Shown: positions 16,017 through 26,066, counted from the first letter of the stretch. The stretch is 41,213 nucleotides of DNA from Bacteroidales bacterium (GCA_016931855.1 JAFGDZ010000007.1:1-41213), one strand, 5' to 3'. The notes: generated from the sequence alone by a model not told the origin. Numbers and translations: made by a program.

Positions 16017-16835
16017 TTAGAACCTCCTCACGGTTATTTTGTAGCTATCCTCAAAAACATCAACAAGAACAATCTCCCTGTCCTCACTATCGCCACTAAC
16101 CAAATACTGCACGTTGCCAAACCAATCCTTGTAATAGCTCCCAAAGTAGTAGTTGTGTGTATGCCCATGAACCGATAAGGAAACGTCATTTCTATCCATA
16201 ATAAAGTTGTACAAATGGCCATTACCTATACTAAACTGCTGATCCCAAGGCTGGATATGTGCAAAAACAAACTTGTGGTTCCACGCGCCCTGAGCAGAAA
16301 GTACACCATCCAACCAAGGAAAATCGGGATCGTCGCCATTACGTTCCCAGATGTTGTCGTCAAAAAATACCAGCTGGCAGCTGTTGTAGTCCATCCAAAA
16401 GTTAAACTCGCCAAACATCTCCTTGTACATAAACTCCCCATTCGAGAGGCAATCGTGATTCCCAATAAGGGTAATAATGGGGTACTTTAACGGTTTAATA
16501 ATATCCCTGTACCACATAAACTCCCTGTAAATACCACTAAGCGTGATATCGCCCATATGCACAACAAAATCTATACTGTCAATCCTGTTTATAGCGGCTA
16601 TTTGATCCTTAAAATCGTCGTAATATGTATGGCTATCGCCAATAACCGCAAAGCGAAAGGGTTTAAACTCACTGCTACTCTTAGCCGCGAGAACCTTAAT
16701 TGCCTTCCCGTTAAGATTCGATTCTCCATCCTTAACCTTTGCCTCGTAGGGGCTATACTCTATCAAATTTTCGCAACCCGAAGCAAAAAGCAGAACAAGC
16801 GGCATTGCTATTCTAAAAACGTACCTTTTCATCAT
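16017..16835 (-). CDS. Calcineurin-like metallophosphoesterase lipoprotein
   Basis: 272 residues. The N-terminus is a lipoprotein signal with Cys at residue 21 (LLFASGC). The phosphoesterase motifs appear in order: GDSH (Asp and His), MGDIT (Asp), GNHD (Asn-His), FAHIQPW (His) and HGHTHN (GHxH). Together these bind two metal ions for hydrolysis of phosphoester bonds. Export as a lipoprotein points to an extracytoplasmic substrate, which is unknown. It is the first gene of a two-gene unit with the predicted outer-membrane protein. A second ATG three bases downstream (16832) is equally possible. Confidence 0.85.
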   Translation of the reverse strand: MMKRYVFRIAMPLVLLFASGCENLIEYSPYEAKVKDGESNLNGKAIKVLAAKSSSEFKPFRFAVIGDSHTYYDDFKDQIAAINRIDSIDFVVHMGDITLSGIYREFMWYRDIIKPLKYPIITLIGNHDCLSNGEFMYKEMFGEFNFWMDYNSCQLVFFDDNIWERNGDDPDFPWLDGVLSAQGAWNHKFVFAHIQPWDQQFSIGNGHLYNFIMDRNDVSLSVHGHTHNYYFGSYYKDWFGNVQYLVSGDSEDREIVLVDVFEDSYKITVRRF

Positions 16836-17190
16836 GTTATCTTCCGTATTGCATCAAAGCAAGAAATGGCAAATATCGCGCTACAATAACAACCACTAAC
16901 TTGCCATACTACAAGTGATCACAACTAAAGAGCACACTAGTCTCCTAGCAGCAAAGGAATAATAAATAAAGGAACTGCTATTCTACTAACAACTTCATTA
17001 ACCTTATTTAACAAGGGATGTAGGGCGTATTGCAATCACAAAATCATCAAAACCCATTACCATAACTCAATGGAACAGCATGCATCGCCCGTACAAAACA
17101 CAACCACTAATCGCCATAGAATAATAAACTATCAACACTCTTTTTTCTATCTTTGCAAACTATTATTAAACGATGCAAATTCAACGCCTT
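16836..17190. other. 355-bp intergenic stretch between metallophosphoesterase and leuS
   Basis: It separates two divergent genes. The only motif supported is the leuS -7 element at 17148-17155. No TAnnTTTG box was found for the metallophosphoesterase, and no RNA gene or strong hairpin was seen. Confidence 0.5.
17148..17155 (+). promoter_or_regulatory. -7 promoter element of leuS
   Basis: TATCTTTG matches TAnnTTTG; no TTTG is found at the expected -33 spacing. Transcription from here would leave only about 14 nt before the ATG at 17173 and about 32 nt before 17191, favouring the second start. Confidence 0.6.
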
Positions 17191-19974
17191 ATGGATTATA
17201 ATTTCAATGAGATAGAGAAAAAATGGCAACAGTACTGGAGGGATAAAAAAACCTACAAGGTTGATGTTGACAATAATCGCCCAAAGTTTTACGTACTCGA
17301 TATGTTCCCATACCCATCGGGAGCAGGTCTCCACGTTGGGCATCCACTAGGCTACATTGCTTCCGATATTTACAGCCGCTACAAGCGTCAGCAAGGGTTT
17401 AACGTGCTTCACCCTATGGGGTACGATGCGTTTGGCTTACCTGCCGAGCAGTATGCAATACAAACGGGGCAACACCCTGCAGTAACCACCGAAAAGAATA
17501 TCACTCGCTACCGCGAGCAGCTAGATAAAATTGGCTTTAGCTACGACTGGGATCGTGAGTTCCGCACCTGCGACCCTGAGTACTACCGCTGGACCCAATG
17601 GGCTTTTGTTAAGATGTTTGGGCACTGGTACAACAACCAGTCGCAAAAAGCAGAACCCATTGAGAGCCTTGTTACAGAGTTTAAAACCAACGGAAACAGC
17701 AAGGTTAACGCCGCTTGCGGAGAGGTAAACCCCTTCTCTGCTGCCCAGTGGAACGCCATGAGCGAAACCCAGCAGCAGGAAATCCTACTAAGCTATCGCT
17801 TAGCATACCTTGCCGACACCATGGTTAACTGGTGCTCTGCACTAGGAACCGTGCTTGCCAACGACGAGGTTAAGGAAGGCCTTTCGGTTCGTGGAGGCCA
17901 TCCAGTTGAGCAACGCAAAATGAAACAGTGGTGCCTACGCATAAGCGCCTACGCACAGCGCCTGCTTGATGAGCTGGATACTGTTGATTGGACCGACTCG
18001 CTTAAGGAGATTCAGCGCAACTGGATTGGACGTTCAGAGGGGGCTGAAATCTTCTTCAATGTTGAGGGAAGCAATAACCCAATACTCGTATTCACCACTC
18101 GCCCCGACACCATTTATGGAGTAACCTTTATGGTACTAGCTCCAGAAAGCGAGCTGGTTAATGAGCTAACTAAACCAGAACAACGCGCTGCTGTTGATGC
18201 ATACATTGCTGAGGCCAAGAAGCGCACAGAGCGCGAACGCATGGCCGATGCCAAGCGTGCAACAGGCGTATTTACGGGTAGCTATGCCATTAACCCATTT
18301 ACCAACGAGCAAATTCCCATTTGGATAAGCGAATACGTACTTGCGGGTTACGGCACAGGGGCTATTATGGCTGTACCTGCGCACGATAGCCGCGACTTTA
18401 TTTTTGCCCGTACCTTTAACCTACCCATTCGCCAAGTTGTGGCGCAAAAGGGACAAGAGCCTACCGATCCTGCAACATGGGAAGAGTCCTACGACTCCAA
18501 GGATGGTATTGCCATTAACAGCGAGCTAATAAACGGCTTACCAACCATAGAGGCAATTAAGAAAATAAACAACGATATTGAAACCCGCAAAATAGGTAAG
18601 CGCAAAGTGAACTATCGCCTGCGCGATGCCATCTTCAGCCGGCAACGCTACTGGGGCGAACCATTCCCTATTTACTATAAAGATGGAATGCCCTACACCC
18701 TAAACGAAGACAAGCTTCCACTTGAGCTTCCTGAAGTTGATGCGTTCCTTCCCACAGAACAGGGCGAACCACCACTTGGTAGGGCAAAGAACTGGAATAC
18801 AAGCGATGGATTCCCGCTTGAGCTTAGCACCATGCCAGGCTTTGCAGGCTCCTCTGCATACTACCTCCGCTACATGGATCCACGCAATAGCAATGCGCTA
18901 GTATCCAAGGAGGCCAATGAGTACTGGGAAAACGTTGACCTTTACATTGGCGGAACAGAGCACGCAACAGGGCATCTTATTTACTCCCGCTTCTGGAATA
19001 AGTTCCTTTTTGACCTTGGCGTGGTATGTAAACCCGAGCCGTTCAAAAAGCTTATTAACCAGGGGATGATACAAGGACGCTCTAACTTTGTTTACCGCGT
19101 AAAGAATACAAACAAGTACGTATCCCTTAATCTTAAGGATCAGTACGATGTTACCCCAATTCACGTGGACGTAAACATTGTTGATAACGATATACTTGAT
19201 GTAGATAAGTTCCGCACTTGGATGCCCGAGTACAAGGATGCCGAGTTTATTCTTGAGGATGGCAAGTACATCTGCGGCTACGCCGTTGAGAAAATGAGCA
19301 AGAGCATGTGGAACGTGGTAAACCCCGACATGATTGTTGATAGGTATGGTGCCGACACCCTACGCATGTACGAAATGTTCCTTGGCCCACTTGAGCAATC
19401 AAAACCTTGGGACACCAACGGTATCGATGGCGTACACAAGTTCTTCCGCCGCCTATGGCGCCTTTACCACGACTCTGGCATGAACTTTAGCGTTAGCAAC
19501 GAGACGGCCACCAAGGATGAGCTAAAGGTTATTCACAAAACCATTAAGAAGGTTACAGAGGATATAGAAAAGTTTAGCTTTAACACCAGCGTTTCGGCAT
19601 TTATGATTTGTGTTAACGAGCTAACCGACCTTAAGTGCAATAAGCGCGATGTACTTGAGCCCCTTGCCATAATTATGTCGCCATACGCACCGCACATAGC
19701 AGAGGAGCTATGGAGTGCCCTTGGCCACACAACCAGCATTTGCGATGCGCAATGGCCAAAATACAGCAACGAGTTCCTTGTTGAGAGCGCATTTACATGT
19801 CCAGTTTCGTTTAACGGCAAAACAAGATTCACCCTTGAACTTCCGCTTAACCTAACAAAAGAAGAGGTTGAGAAAATGGTGCTAAGCAACGAGAACACCA
19901 TTAAGTACCTAGAAGGGAAACAGCCTAAAAAGATTATTGTAGTACCAAATAAAATTGTAAACATTGTAATGTAG
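17191..19974 (+). CDS. leuS: Leucyl-tRNA synthetase
   Basis: 927 residues from the ATG at 17191, which gives the usual start [16 protein letters not shown]; an upstream in-frame ATG at 17173 adds six residues not typical of the family. This class I synthetase charges tRNA-Leu. Visible are the HIGH-type motif HVGHPLGY, the CP1 editing domain with its Thr-rich TTRPDTIYG and [15 protein letters not shown], and the KMSKS loop ([14 protein letters not shown]). The C-terminal anticodon and tRNA-binding parts end in PNKIVNIVM. Length agrees with Bacteroidota LeuS. It has its own promoter and terminator. Confidence 0.98.
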   Translation: MDYNFNEIEKKWQQYWRDKKTYKVDVDNNRPKFYVLDMFPYPSGAGLHVGHPLGYIASDIYSRYKRQQGFNVLHPMGYDAFGLPAEQYAIQTGQHPAVTTEKNITRYREQLDKIGFSYDWDREFRTCDPEYYRWTQWAFVKMFGHWYNNQSQKAEPIESLVTEFKTNGNSKVNAACGEVNPFSAAQWNAMSETQQQEILLSYRLAYLADTMVNWCSALGTVLANDEVKEGLSVRGGHPVEQRKMKQWCLRISAYAQRLLDELDTVDWTDSLKEIQRNWIGRSEGAEIFFNVEGSNNPILVFTTRPDTIYGVTFMVLAPESELVNELTKPEQRAAVDAYIAEAKKRTERERMADAKRATGVFTGSYAINPFTNEQIPIWISEYVLAGYGTGAIMAVPAHDSRDFIFARTFNLPIRQVVAQKGQEPTDPATWEESYDSKDGIAINSELINGLPTIEAIKKINNDIETRKIGKRKVNYRLRDAIFSRQRYWGEPFPIYYKDGMPYTLNEDKLPLELPEVDAFLPTEQGEPPLGRAKNWNTSDGFPLELSTMPGFAGSSAYYLRYMDPRNSNALVSKEANEYWENVDLYIGGTEHATGHLIYSRFWNKFLFDLGVVCKPEPFKKLINQGMIQGRSNFVYRVKNTNKYVSLNLKDQYDVTPIHVDVNIVDNDILDVDKFRTWMPEYKDAEFILEDGKYICGYAVEKMSKSMWNVVNPDMIVDRYGADTLRMYEMFLGPLEQSKPWDTNGIDGVHKFFRRLWRLYHDSGMNFSVSNETATKDELKVIHKTIKKVTEDIEKFSFNTSVSAFMICVNELTDLKCNKRDVLEPLAIIMSPYAPHIAEELWSALGHTTSICDAQWPKYSNEFLVESAFTCPVSFNGKTRFTLELPLNLTKEEVEKMVLSNENTIKYLEGKQPKKIIVVPNKIVNIVM

Positions 19975-20012
19975 GCAACCTGTCCGTTCAATGTTCTTTC
20001 CATACTGACCCC

Positions 20013-20047
20013 AAAAAACATGTTCTGCCAGCAGGGCATGTTTTTTT
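20013..20047 (+). terminator. Terminator of leuS
   Basis: AAAAAACATG (20013-20022) pairs with CATGTTTTTT (20037-20046), with an inner CTGC/GCAG stem. The run of T residues forms the tail. It lies about 40 bp after the leuS stop. Confidence 0.9.
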
Positions 20048-20094
20048 CAGTTAGTAATAAAGGCCCCTTACAACACAGTAATAAACGCCGCAAT

Positions 20095-20973
20095 ATGCAA
20101 ACTAAGTCGCTACTAAAAACCCTGCGCAGCTATTTCATAATAGCATTTGGACTTTTTTTATACACCCTAGCGTGGACAGCCTTCCTTATCCCCCATAAAA
20201 TAACAGGAGGAGGAGTCTCTGGTGTTGGAACACTAATCTACTTTGCCACAGGCTTCCCTGTTGGTTACAGCTACTTTATAATCAACATATTCCTTATTCT
20301 GCTGGCTATAAAAATACTTGGAGCCAACTTTGGCGTTAAAACCATTTTTGGAATCATTACCGCATCAATTCTCCTATCAACGCTCCAAACGCTTATAAAG
20401 TTGCCCATTGTCGATGACAAGTTCATGTCGGCCATTATAGGAGGAATTCTCTCTGGTGTGGGTATAGGCATAACCTTTACGCAAGGCGGTAGCAGCGGGG
20501 GAACCGATATTATTGCGATGATAATAAACAAGTACCGCAACATCAGCCCTGGCAAGGTAATCCTATACATAGACGTATTTATTATAGGTAGCGCCTTTTT
20601 AGTGCTATTAGACCAAGATCCCGTTAAGCGTATCGAAACCATTGTTTACGGTTACGTATCAATGTCTATTACCGCTTATGCCATTGATGCCGTACTATCA
20701 GGAAATCGGCAATCGGTACAAATATTCATCTTCTCAAAGCAGTATGCAGCCATTGCCGATAGAATTACCCACGATATCCAACGTGGAGTAACCCTTATGG
20801 ATGGTAAAGGCTGGTACACAAAGGAGCAGCAAACCGTTCTAATTACGCTGGTTAGAAAGCACGAGGTAAACGATGTTTACAGAATCATTAAAGAGCTAGA
20901 CTCCGAGGCCTTTATCTCCGTTGCCAACGTAATGGGCGTTTACGGACAAGGATTTGAGCGCATCCGCTCCTAA
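20095..20973 (+). CDS. YitT-family membrane protein (DUF161 plus DUF2179)
   Basis: 292 residues from the ATG at 20095. The frame opens at 20020, but that start would lie inside the leuS terminator, and 20095 gives MQTKSLLKTLRSYF, normal for the family. Five or so hydrophobic segments span about 15-190, including PHKITGGGVSGVGT and FTQGGSSGGTDIIAMII, the Gly-rich signatures of YitT proteins. A soluble C-terminal DUF2179 domain (about 205-290) ends EAFISVANVMGVYGQGFERI. The transport substrate of this family is not established. The M23-family gene starts 47 bp downstream on the same strand, so they may share a transcript. Confidence 0.88.
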   Translation: MQTKSLLKTLRSYFIIAFGLFLYTLAWTAFLIPHKITGGGVSGVGTLIYFATGFPVGYSYFIINIFLILLAIKILGANFGVKTIFGIITASILLSTLQTLIKLPIVDDKFMSAIIGGILSGVGIGITFTQGGSSGGTDIIAMIINKYRNISPGKVILYIDVFIIGSAFLVLLDQDPVKRIETIVYGYVSMSITAYAIDAVLSGNRQSVQIFIFSKQYAAIADRITHDIQRGVTLMDGKGWYTKEQQTVLITLVRKHEVNDVYRIIKELDSEAFISVANVMGVYGQGFERIRS

Positions 20974-21020
20974 ACAACCCATACCTTAATAATATAGCAC
21001 ACAAAGCCTTTCCCTTTCCG

Positions 21021-22304
21021 ATGAAGAAAACATACATTATTCTGTCCATTGCATTTGGAGTAGTCCTTGCAGCAGCTGCCGTGTTTATTGCTACAAAAAA
21101 AGCAGCAACCCTTGACCCTATTGAAGCAGTTGAAGAACAAATAGCAACACAACCAATACTTGAATACGGTATCCCCGTTGATTCCTTTAACGTGCAAGGC
21201 GGAACAATAAAACGGAACCAAACCATCGGAACCATTCTAGGCGATGCTGGCTGTAAGCCCGAAATAATAAACCAGCTGCCAACCCTCTCAACCGATGCCT
21301 TTAGCCTACGGCAGATTAGAGCTGGCAACTCCTACAAAATCTTTTTAAGCAAGGATAGCCTCCAAATCCCCACCTTTTTTGTGTACGAGCATACCCCAAC
21401 CGAATACGTGGTATTCACTCTTACCGATAGCCTAAGCATACGTAAGCAGCAAAAACCCATAAGGGTGGAAACCAAGCTTAGCGAGGCTAAAATTTCCAGC
21501 TCGTTATGGGCTTCCATGTCCAACAACAACCTAAACCCAATGCTCGCACTGGACCTTTCCGATGTTTTTGCGTGGACGGTGGACTTTTTTGGGATACAAC
21601 AGGGCGATGGGTTTAAAGTGTACTACGATGAGCTCTATGTTGATAGCACCTCCGTTGGCATAGGCACCATCCATGCCGCTTGGTTCGACCATCGGGGCAC
21701 GCGATACTATGCATATAGGTACATGCAGGATTCCACATATAACTTCTGGGACGAGGAAGGCAACAGCTTGAAAAAAGCGTTTCTTAAGGCCCCCCTCAAG
21801 TTCTCAAGAATATCGTCAAAGTTCACCAACAGCAGGCTACATCCAGTGCTAAAGGTTTACCGCCCTCACACAGGAGTAGATTATGCCGCTCCCGAGGGAA
21901 CCCCCATTATGGCCATTGGCGATGGAACCGTTATTGAGCGCTCATTCACCAAAGCCGCTGGGAACTTTATTAAGATTAAGCACAACAGCGTTTATACCAC
22001 AGCTTACCTACACCTATCGCGCTTTGGAAAGAATATAAGTGTAGGCACGCGCGTATCGCAAGGACAAGTAATTGGATACGTAGGTAAAACGGGCTACGCA
22101 ACAGGGCCTCACCTCGACTTTAGGTTCTGGAAAAACGGCAAAGCCATTAATCCCCTAACCGTTGAGTCGCCATCGGTAGAGCCAATAAAAGCGGAAGGAA
22201 TAACCAATTACAAGCAGTTTATAGCCTCGCTGCAAGTAAAGCTGGACAGCGTACCACCAGCACCCGTATTCCCAAGTAACGCCTTAAAAGCACTATATAA
22301 ATAG
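21021..22304 (+). CDS. M23-family (LytM-like) membrane-anchored envelope protein
   Basis: 427 residues. A single N-terminal hydrophobic segment (about 5-25) serves as signal anchor. Residues about 50-270 form OapA/LysM-like modules seen in DD-endopeptidase-type M23 proteins. The LytM domain is at about 275-385: HPVLKVYRPHTGVDYAAP carries the HxxxD metal motif, and GYATGPHLDFRFWKNG sits where HxH is usual. That second motif reads His-Leu-Asp, so one expected zinc ligand is Asp. Either Asp coordinates zinc or the protein is a non-catalytic regulator of peptidoglycan hydrolysis. I believe this variant recurs in Bacteroidota, but that is memory. It follows the YitT gene. Confidence 0.85.
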   Translation: MKKTYIILSIAFGVVLAAAAVFIATKKAATLDPIEAVEEQIATQPILEYGIPVDSFNVQGGTIKRNQTIGTILGDAGCKPEIINQLPTLSTDAFSLRQIRAGNSYKIFLSKDSLQIPTFFVYEHTPTEYVVFTLTDSLSIRKQQKPIRVETKLSEAKISSSLWASMSNNNLNPMLALDLSDVFAWTVDFFGIQQGDGFKVYYDELYVDSTSVGIGTIHAAWFDHRGTRYYAYRYMQDSTYNFWDEEGNSLKKAFLKAPLKFSRISSKFTNSRLHPVLKVYRPHTGVDYAAPEGTPIMAIGDGTVIERSFTKAAGNFIKIKHNSVYTTAYLHLSRFGKNISVGTRVSQGQVIGYVGKTGYATGPHLDFRFWKNGKAINPLTVESPSVEPIKAEGITNYKQFIASLQVKLDSVPPAPVFPSNALKALYK

Positions 22305-22312
22305 GTTTAAGT

Positions 22313-22338
22313 AAAACGGAGCTCTAGGCTCCGTTTTT
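22313..22338. terminator. Bidirectional terminator between the M23-family gene and purN
   Basis: AAAACGGAGC (22313-22322) pairs perfectly with GCTCCGTTTT (22328-22337) around TCTAG. A-run and T-run on opposite sides let it stop both convergent transcripts. Confidence 0.9.
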
Positions 22339-22345
22339 GCTCTCC

Positions 22346-22909
22346 TTACCCTTTTAAAACGCGCTCTATAACCGTAGGGAAGTGCTTATACTCCAGTTCG
22401 TGCACCCGCTGCGCCAAATCTGCAGCAGAATCAGTCGCTAGCACAGGACAGGATGCCTGAAAAATCGTCTTCCCCTCATCGTACTTATGGTTAACGTAGT
22501 GAATGGTTATACCACTCTCACGCTCACCAGCCGCAATAACCGCAGCATGCACCCTATCGCCATACATGCCCTTTCCCCCAAATTTGGGAAGCAGTGCAGG
22601 GTGAATGTTAACAATACCATTAGGGTACGCATCAATAAGGTATGATGGAATTAGCTTAAGGAACCCCGCCAGCACAATAAAGTCAACTTGCTCCTCCTTA
22701 AGAACTTGAAGCACCCCCCCAGAACGGAACTCATCCATCCCAAAAACAACAGCCCTCACTCCTAGCCTCTTTGCGCGCTCAAGAACGTAAGCCGAGGGGT
22801 TTTCTGTTAAAAAAAGCCGAACCTGAGCCACCGAAGAACCCCTAAAGTGGTTAAAAATATTCTCAGCATTACTCCCTGAACCCGATGCAAACACCGCTAT
22901 ATTCTTCAT
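22346..22909 (-). CDS. purN: Phosphoribosylglycinamide formyltransferase
   Basis: 187 residues, the usual size for PurN. It transfers a formyl group from 10-formyl-THF to GAR in purine synthesis. Visible motifs: FASGSGSNAENI at the N-terminus (GAR phosphate loop), VLAGFLKLIP, and the catalytic NIHPALLPKFGGKGMYG with Asn and His. ESGITIHYVNHKYDEG follows with the usual Asp. It is a single gene on the minus strand, convergent with the M23-family gene and divergent from acpP. Its promoter overlaps that of acpP. Confidence 0.96.
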   Translation of the reverse strand: MKNIAVFASGSGSNAENIFNHFRGSSVAQVRLFLTENPSAYVLERAKRLGVRAVVFGMDEFRSGGVLQVLKEEQVDFIVLAGFLKLIPSYLIDAYPNGIVNIHPALLPKFGGKGMYGDRVHAAVIAAGERESGITIHYVNHKYDEGKTIFQASCPVLATDSAADLAQRVHELEYKHFPTVIERVLKG

Positions 22910-22962
22910 TTTTTGTTATTTACAGATTTTTATTCAATCAAAATGGCAAATTTTGTTGTTGA

Positions 22963-22996
22963 TTTGGCAAAAATAAGAACAAATAACTTACTTTTG
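22963..22996 (+). promoter_or_regulatory. Promoter of acpP-fabF-rnc
   Basis: TTTG at 22963-22966 and TACTTTTG at 22989-22996 (22-bp spacer) match the -33/-7 pattern, though the spacer is on the long side. The leader to acpP would be about 86 nt and A/T-rich. Confidence 0.55.
22968..22975 (-). promoter_or_regulatory. -7 promoter element of purN
   Basis: On the minus strand this reads TATTTTTG, a TAnnTTTG match about 60 bp before the purN ATG. It lies between the -33 and -7 boxes of the divergent acpP promoter, so the two polymerases should compete. Confidence 0.5.
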
Positions 22997-23085
22997 CCGC
23001 ATGAAATTTAACCACAACTTTTTAGTTTGGTTAAATGTTTCTTTATTTGCACTTGAATTTTATTTATTAATTAAACCTTAAAACT

Positions 23086-23322
23086 ATGTCGGATATTGCA
23101 ACCAGAGTTAAGGCCATTATCGTGGATAAGCTAGGAGTAGATGAGAACGAAGTAGTTCCAGCAGCAAGCTTTACTAACGATTTGGGTGCCGATTCACTTG
23201 ACACCGTTGAGCTGATCATGGAATTCGAAAAGGAATTCAACATTTCTATTCCTGACGAAGAAGCTGAAAAGATCGGCACTGTTGGTGATGCAATTAACTA
23301 CATCGAAAACCACGGAAAGTAG
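23086..23322 (+). CDS. acpP: Acyl carrier protein
   Basis: 78 residues, acidic, helical. Ser37 in [10 protein letters not shown] is the phosphopantetheine attachment site. ACP carries growing acyl chains through fatty acid synthesis in the cytosol. fabF begins 51 bp downstream and rnc follows, the usual Bacteroidota order. The leader ends AAACCTTAAAACT just before the ATG, with no Shine-Dalgarno. Codon use and context indicate the housekeeping ACP. It could also serve the KASIII-like enzyme of the B12 operon, which lacks a carrier protein of its own. Confidence 0.97.
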   Translation: MSDIATRVKAIIVDKLGVDENEVVPAASFTNDLGADSLDTVELIMEFEKEFNISIPDEEAEKIGTVGDAINYIENHGK

Positions 23323-23373
23323 AGAACATTTTTTAAAGTAGGTAAATCGGGTAAATAACTTTTTTTAGAAACT

Positions 23374-24627
23374 ATGGAGCTTAAACGTGTAGTTGTTACT
23401 GGTCTTGGAACAATTAATCCAATTGGAAACAACATTCAAGAGTTTTGGAACAGCTTAGAACAAGGTACTAGTGGATCTGATCTTATTAAAGGGTTTGATG
23501 CATCCAAGTTTAAAACCCAGTTTGCCTGCGAATTAAAAAATTACGATCCCAAGAACTTCTTTGACCGCAAGGAAGAGAAAAAACTTGATCGTTACGCACA
23601 GTATGCACTAGTTGCAGCTGAAGAAGCGATTAAAGATTCTAATCTTGACCTTGAGAGCATTGATCTTGATGAGTCAGGAGTTATTTGGGCTTCAGGAATT
23701 GGAGGAATCCAAACATTTTTTGAGGAAATGAGAGGCTACTTCGCGGGAGATGGTACTCCCCGATTTAGCCCCTTCTTTATCCCTAAAATGATTTCGGATA
23801 TTGCAGCAGGTCACATTTCAATGAAATACGGTTTCCGTGGTCCAAACTATTCAACCGTATCTGCTTGCGCCTCTTCTACCAATAGCTTAATCGATGCCTT
23901 CAACCTAATTCGCTTGGGCAAAGCTAAGGTGTTCATCTCAGGTGGCTCCGAGGCTTCAATTAACGAAGCGGGTGTTGGAGGATTCAACTCAATGCAAGCA
24001 CTATCAACCAATAACGCAGAGTACCAAAGCGCATCGCGTCCATTTGATGCTACCCGCGATGGTTTTGTTATTGGCGAGGGTGCAGCGGCTTTAATCGTTG
24101 AGGAGTACGAGCACGCAAAAGCTAGGGGTGCAAAAATTTATGCTGAAATGGTAGGTGGCGGAATGACTGCCGATGCGTACCATTTAACCGCACCGCACCC
24201 AGAGGGAATTGGCGCTCGTAACGTAATGAGACAAGCTCTTAAAGATGCTAACCTTAAACCAGAGGACATTGATTATGTAAATGTTCACGGAACGGCAACT
24301 CCTCTTGGAGACTTAGCTGAAACTAAAGCTATTGTTGCTGTTTTTGGTGAGCACGCTTACAAACTAAATGTTAGCTCTACCAAATCAATGCATGGTCACC
24401 TACTTGGTGCTGCAGGTGCAGTTGAAGCTATTGCTACAATATTCGCACTAACCAAGCAAATTATCCCTCCCACAATCAACCTTAAAACAGTTGATCCAGA
24501 GATTGACAGTAAGCTTAACCTAACTCCAAATGTTGCGCAAAAACGCGAGGTTAAGGCTGTACTAAGCAATACTTTTGGTTTTGGAGGACACAACTCTTCC
24601 GTTATTTTCAAAAAATTTGTTGAGTAG
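23374..24627 (+). CDS. fabF: 3-oxoacyl-ACP synthase II
   Basis: 417 residues, normal for FabF. The Cys-His-His active site is complete: Cys165 in VSACASSTN, His305 in NVHGTATPLGD and His342 in SMHGHLLGAAGAVE. The enzyme elongates acyl-ACP with malonyl-ACP and controls unsaturated and long-chain fatty acid output. The end NTFGFGGHNSSVIFK is typical. It lies between acpP and rnc on one transcript; rnc starts 4 bp after its stop. Confidence 0.97.
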   Translation: MELKRVVVTGLGTINPIGNNIQEFWNSLEQGTSGSDLIKGFDASKFKTQFACELKNYDPKNFFDRKEEKKLDRYAQYALVAAEEAIKDSNLDLESIDLDESGVIWASGIGGIQTFFEEMRGYFAGDGTPRFSPFFIPKMISDIAAGHISMKYGFRGPNYSTVSACASSTNSLIDAFNLIRLGKAKVFISGGSEASINEAGVGGFNSMQALSTNNAEYQSASRPFDATRDGFVIGEGAAALIVEEYEHAKARGAKIYAEMVGGGMTADAYHLTAPHPEGIGARNVMRQALKDANLKPEDIDYVNVHGTATPLGDLAETKAIVAVFGEHAYKLNVSSTKSMHGHLLGAAGAVEAIATIFALTKQIIPPTINLKTVDPEIDSKLNLTPNVAQKREVKAVLSNTFGFGGHNSSVIFKKFVE

Positions 24628-24631
24628 ATAA

Positions 24632-25429
24632 GTGTTTTCAACTCTCCTAAGTCCAATAAAGAAGTTTAGAGTTCCAAATAGGGACCGGGAGTTTTATGAA
24701 CAAGTTAGAAAGATCTTTGGGGTTGCTCCTAAAGATCTTAACTTGTATAAAACGGCTCTTATCCACAAATCGGCTTCGGTAAGCTTAAGTAAAGAAAAAC
24801 GGGTAAACAATGAGCGCCTTGAGTACCTTGGCGATGCCATACTCGATGCCATTGTTGCCAACTACCTTTTTGCCCAATTCCCCAACCAAAAAGAGGGGTT
24901 TCTTACCAAAATGCGCTCTAAAATTGTTAGCCGCACCAGCCTAAATCAGCTGGCTATGGATCTGGGCATAGATAAGCTAGTTGTTAGCCATACCAACAAC
25001 CCCCTTGCGCATAAGCATATTCATGGCGACGCCCTTGAGGCTCTTGTTGGCGCACTATACCTTGACAAAGGGTTTAAGGTTACCAGCGCTAGCATTGTTG
25101 ATAACATACTCCGCAAGCACATCGACCTGCAAATGCTTCAGCAAACCGAGAGCGACTTTAAGAGTAGGCTAATAGAGTGGGCACAAAAAAACAGGCAACA
25201 CATCCAGTTTATCTGCAACGAGCAAGGTATTGATAGCAGCAACATCCCCGGCTTTTGCGCCAGTGTAACTGTGGAAGATACAGTAATTGGAGAGGGATCT
25301 GGAACTTCAAAAAAAGAGGCAGAACAAAATGCCTCAATGGTGGCCCTAACCAAAATAGATGAGTTTCTTGCTCAGGCATCCTTTGCTACGGAAATACCCA
25401 CAAAAGAACCCTGTTTAGCACAAAACTAA
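24632..25429 (+). CDS. rnc: Ribonuclease III
   Basis: 265 residues starting with GTG at 24632, four bases after the fabF stop, which suggests translational coupling; no ATG upstream of the conserved region fits better. The catalytic signature NERLEYLGDAILDAIV sits near residue 58, with the second acidic site in HGDALEALVGALYLDKG. A double-stranded RNA-binding domain occupies about 168-245 (AEQNASMVALTKI). It matures rRNA and cleaves structured mRNA. The N-terminal ~25 residues (LLSPIKKFRVPNRDREF) are a lineage-type extension. Confidence 0.95.
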   Translation: MFSTLLSPIKKFRVPNRDREFYEQVRKIFGVAPKDLNLYKTALIHKSASVSLSKEKRVNNERLEYLGDAILDAIVANYLFAQFPNQKEGFLTKMRSKIVSRTSLNQLAMDLGIDKLVVSHTNNPLAHKHIHGDALEALVGALYLDKGFKVTSASIVDNILRKHIDLQMLQQTESDFKSRLIEWAQKNRQHIQFICNEQGIDSSNIPGFCASVTVEDTVIGEGSGTSKKEAEQNASMVALTKIDEFLAQASFATEIPTKEPCLAQN

Positions 25430-25593
25430 GCACCTATACCCATTTCGCCGCACCTATATCTCAGTAAAAAAGCTAAATTAGCCCCGGCTTTTATACCATT
25501 ATTGATACCGTTACTCTTGCTTTTAGGAAGGATTCCCTTTCATCCTATTGGGCCATTGTATAGCAACATCAACACAATGAAAGGACTGAGGAA

Positions 25594-26022
25594 ATGAAAC
25601 GAACCAAAATTCATAAGCTCGAAGCAGAAGAGCATGCCCCCTTTTTACTTGTTGGAATATCGTACAACGATAGCATACATAAGCTAGCATGGGCATTAAA
25701 CAGCAAACTAAACCTAGGCCTTAGCGAGGCAGAACCCATAAAAAGGGAAAAAGAGGATGGCATTACCTGCCATTTCCCAGTAATGAGCAATGAGACAGGC
25801 ACTGCGGAACACACACTTGCACTTATAAAAAGCAAACACGAGGGCTTCTCCTTACTAAAAACGCTCCCCAATATCGATTATGTAATTCAAGTAGCAGGAA
25901 CCTGCACCAACGGCTTTATAACTAGTTTACGAAGGGAGCTAAAAGCTATTCCAGGTGTAATGGGCACATTTACCATTAACCCTAAAGAGGCCAAGCTAAA
26001 AGAGCCACTAAGCCCCATTTAA
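25594..26022 (+). CDS. IPExxxVDY-family protein
   Basis: 142 residues, cytosolic, no signal peptide. N-terminal half contains GISYNDSIHKLAWALNSKL, usual for this small Bacteroidota family of unknown function. The diagnostic motif near the middle of the C-terminal half reads LLKTLPNIDYVIQV, where IPE-xxx-VDY is expected, so it is a divergent version. The following CTNGFITSLRRELKAIPGVMG fits the family end. It stands 164 bp after rnc, its common neighbour. No function is known. Confidence 0.75.
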   Translation: MKRTKIHKLEAEEHAPFLLVGISYNDSIHKLAWALNSKLNLGLSEAEPIKREKEDGITCHFPVMSNETGTAEHTLALIKSKHEGFSLLKTLPNIDYVIQVAGTCTNGFITSLRRELKAIPGVMGTFTINPKEAKLKEPLSPI

Positions 26023-26041
26023 TGGCACCCCTATAAAAAAC

Positions 26042-26066
26042 AAGCAGGCGGTGATACCGCCTGCTT
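26042..26066. terminator. Strong hairpin after the IPExxxVDY gene
   Basis: A perfect 11-bp stem AAGCAGGCGGT / ACCGCCTGCTT with a GAT loop. It follows the gene stop by 20 bp. The T run exists only on the minus strand (GTTTTTT), so on the plus strand it is a hairpin without a proper tail; probably still the end of this transcript. Confidence 0.6.

Noticed and set aside
19533-20093. 186-codon minus-strand frame over the leuS 3' end
   Set aside because: Antisense to leuS and runs through its terminator; Leu/Ser-rich with no recognisable domain.
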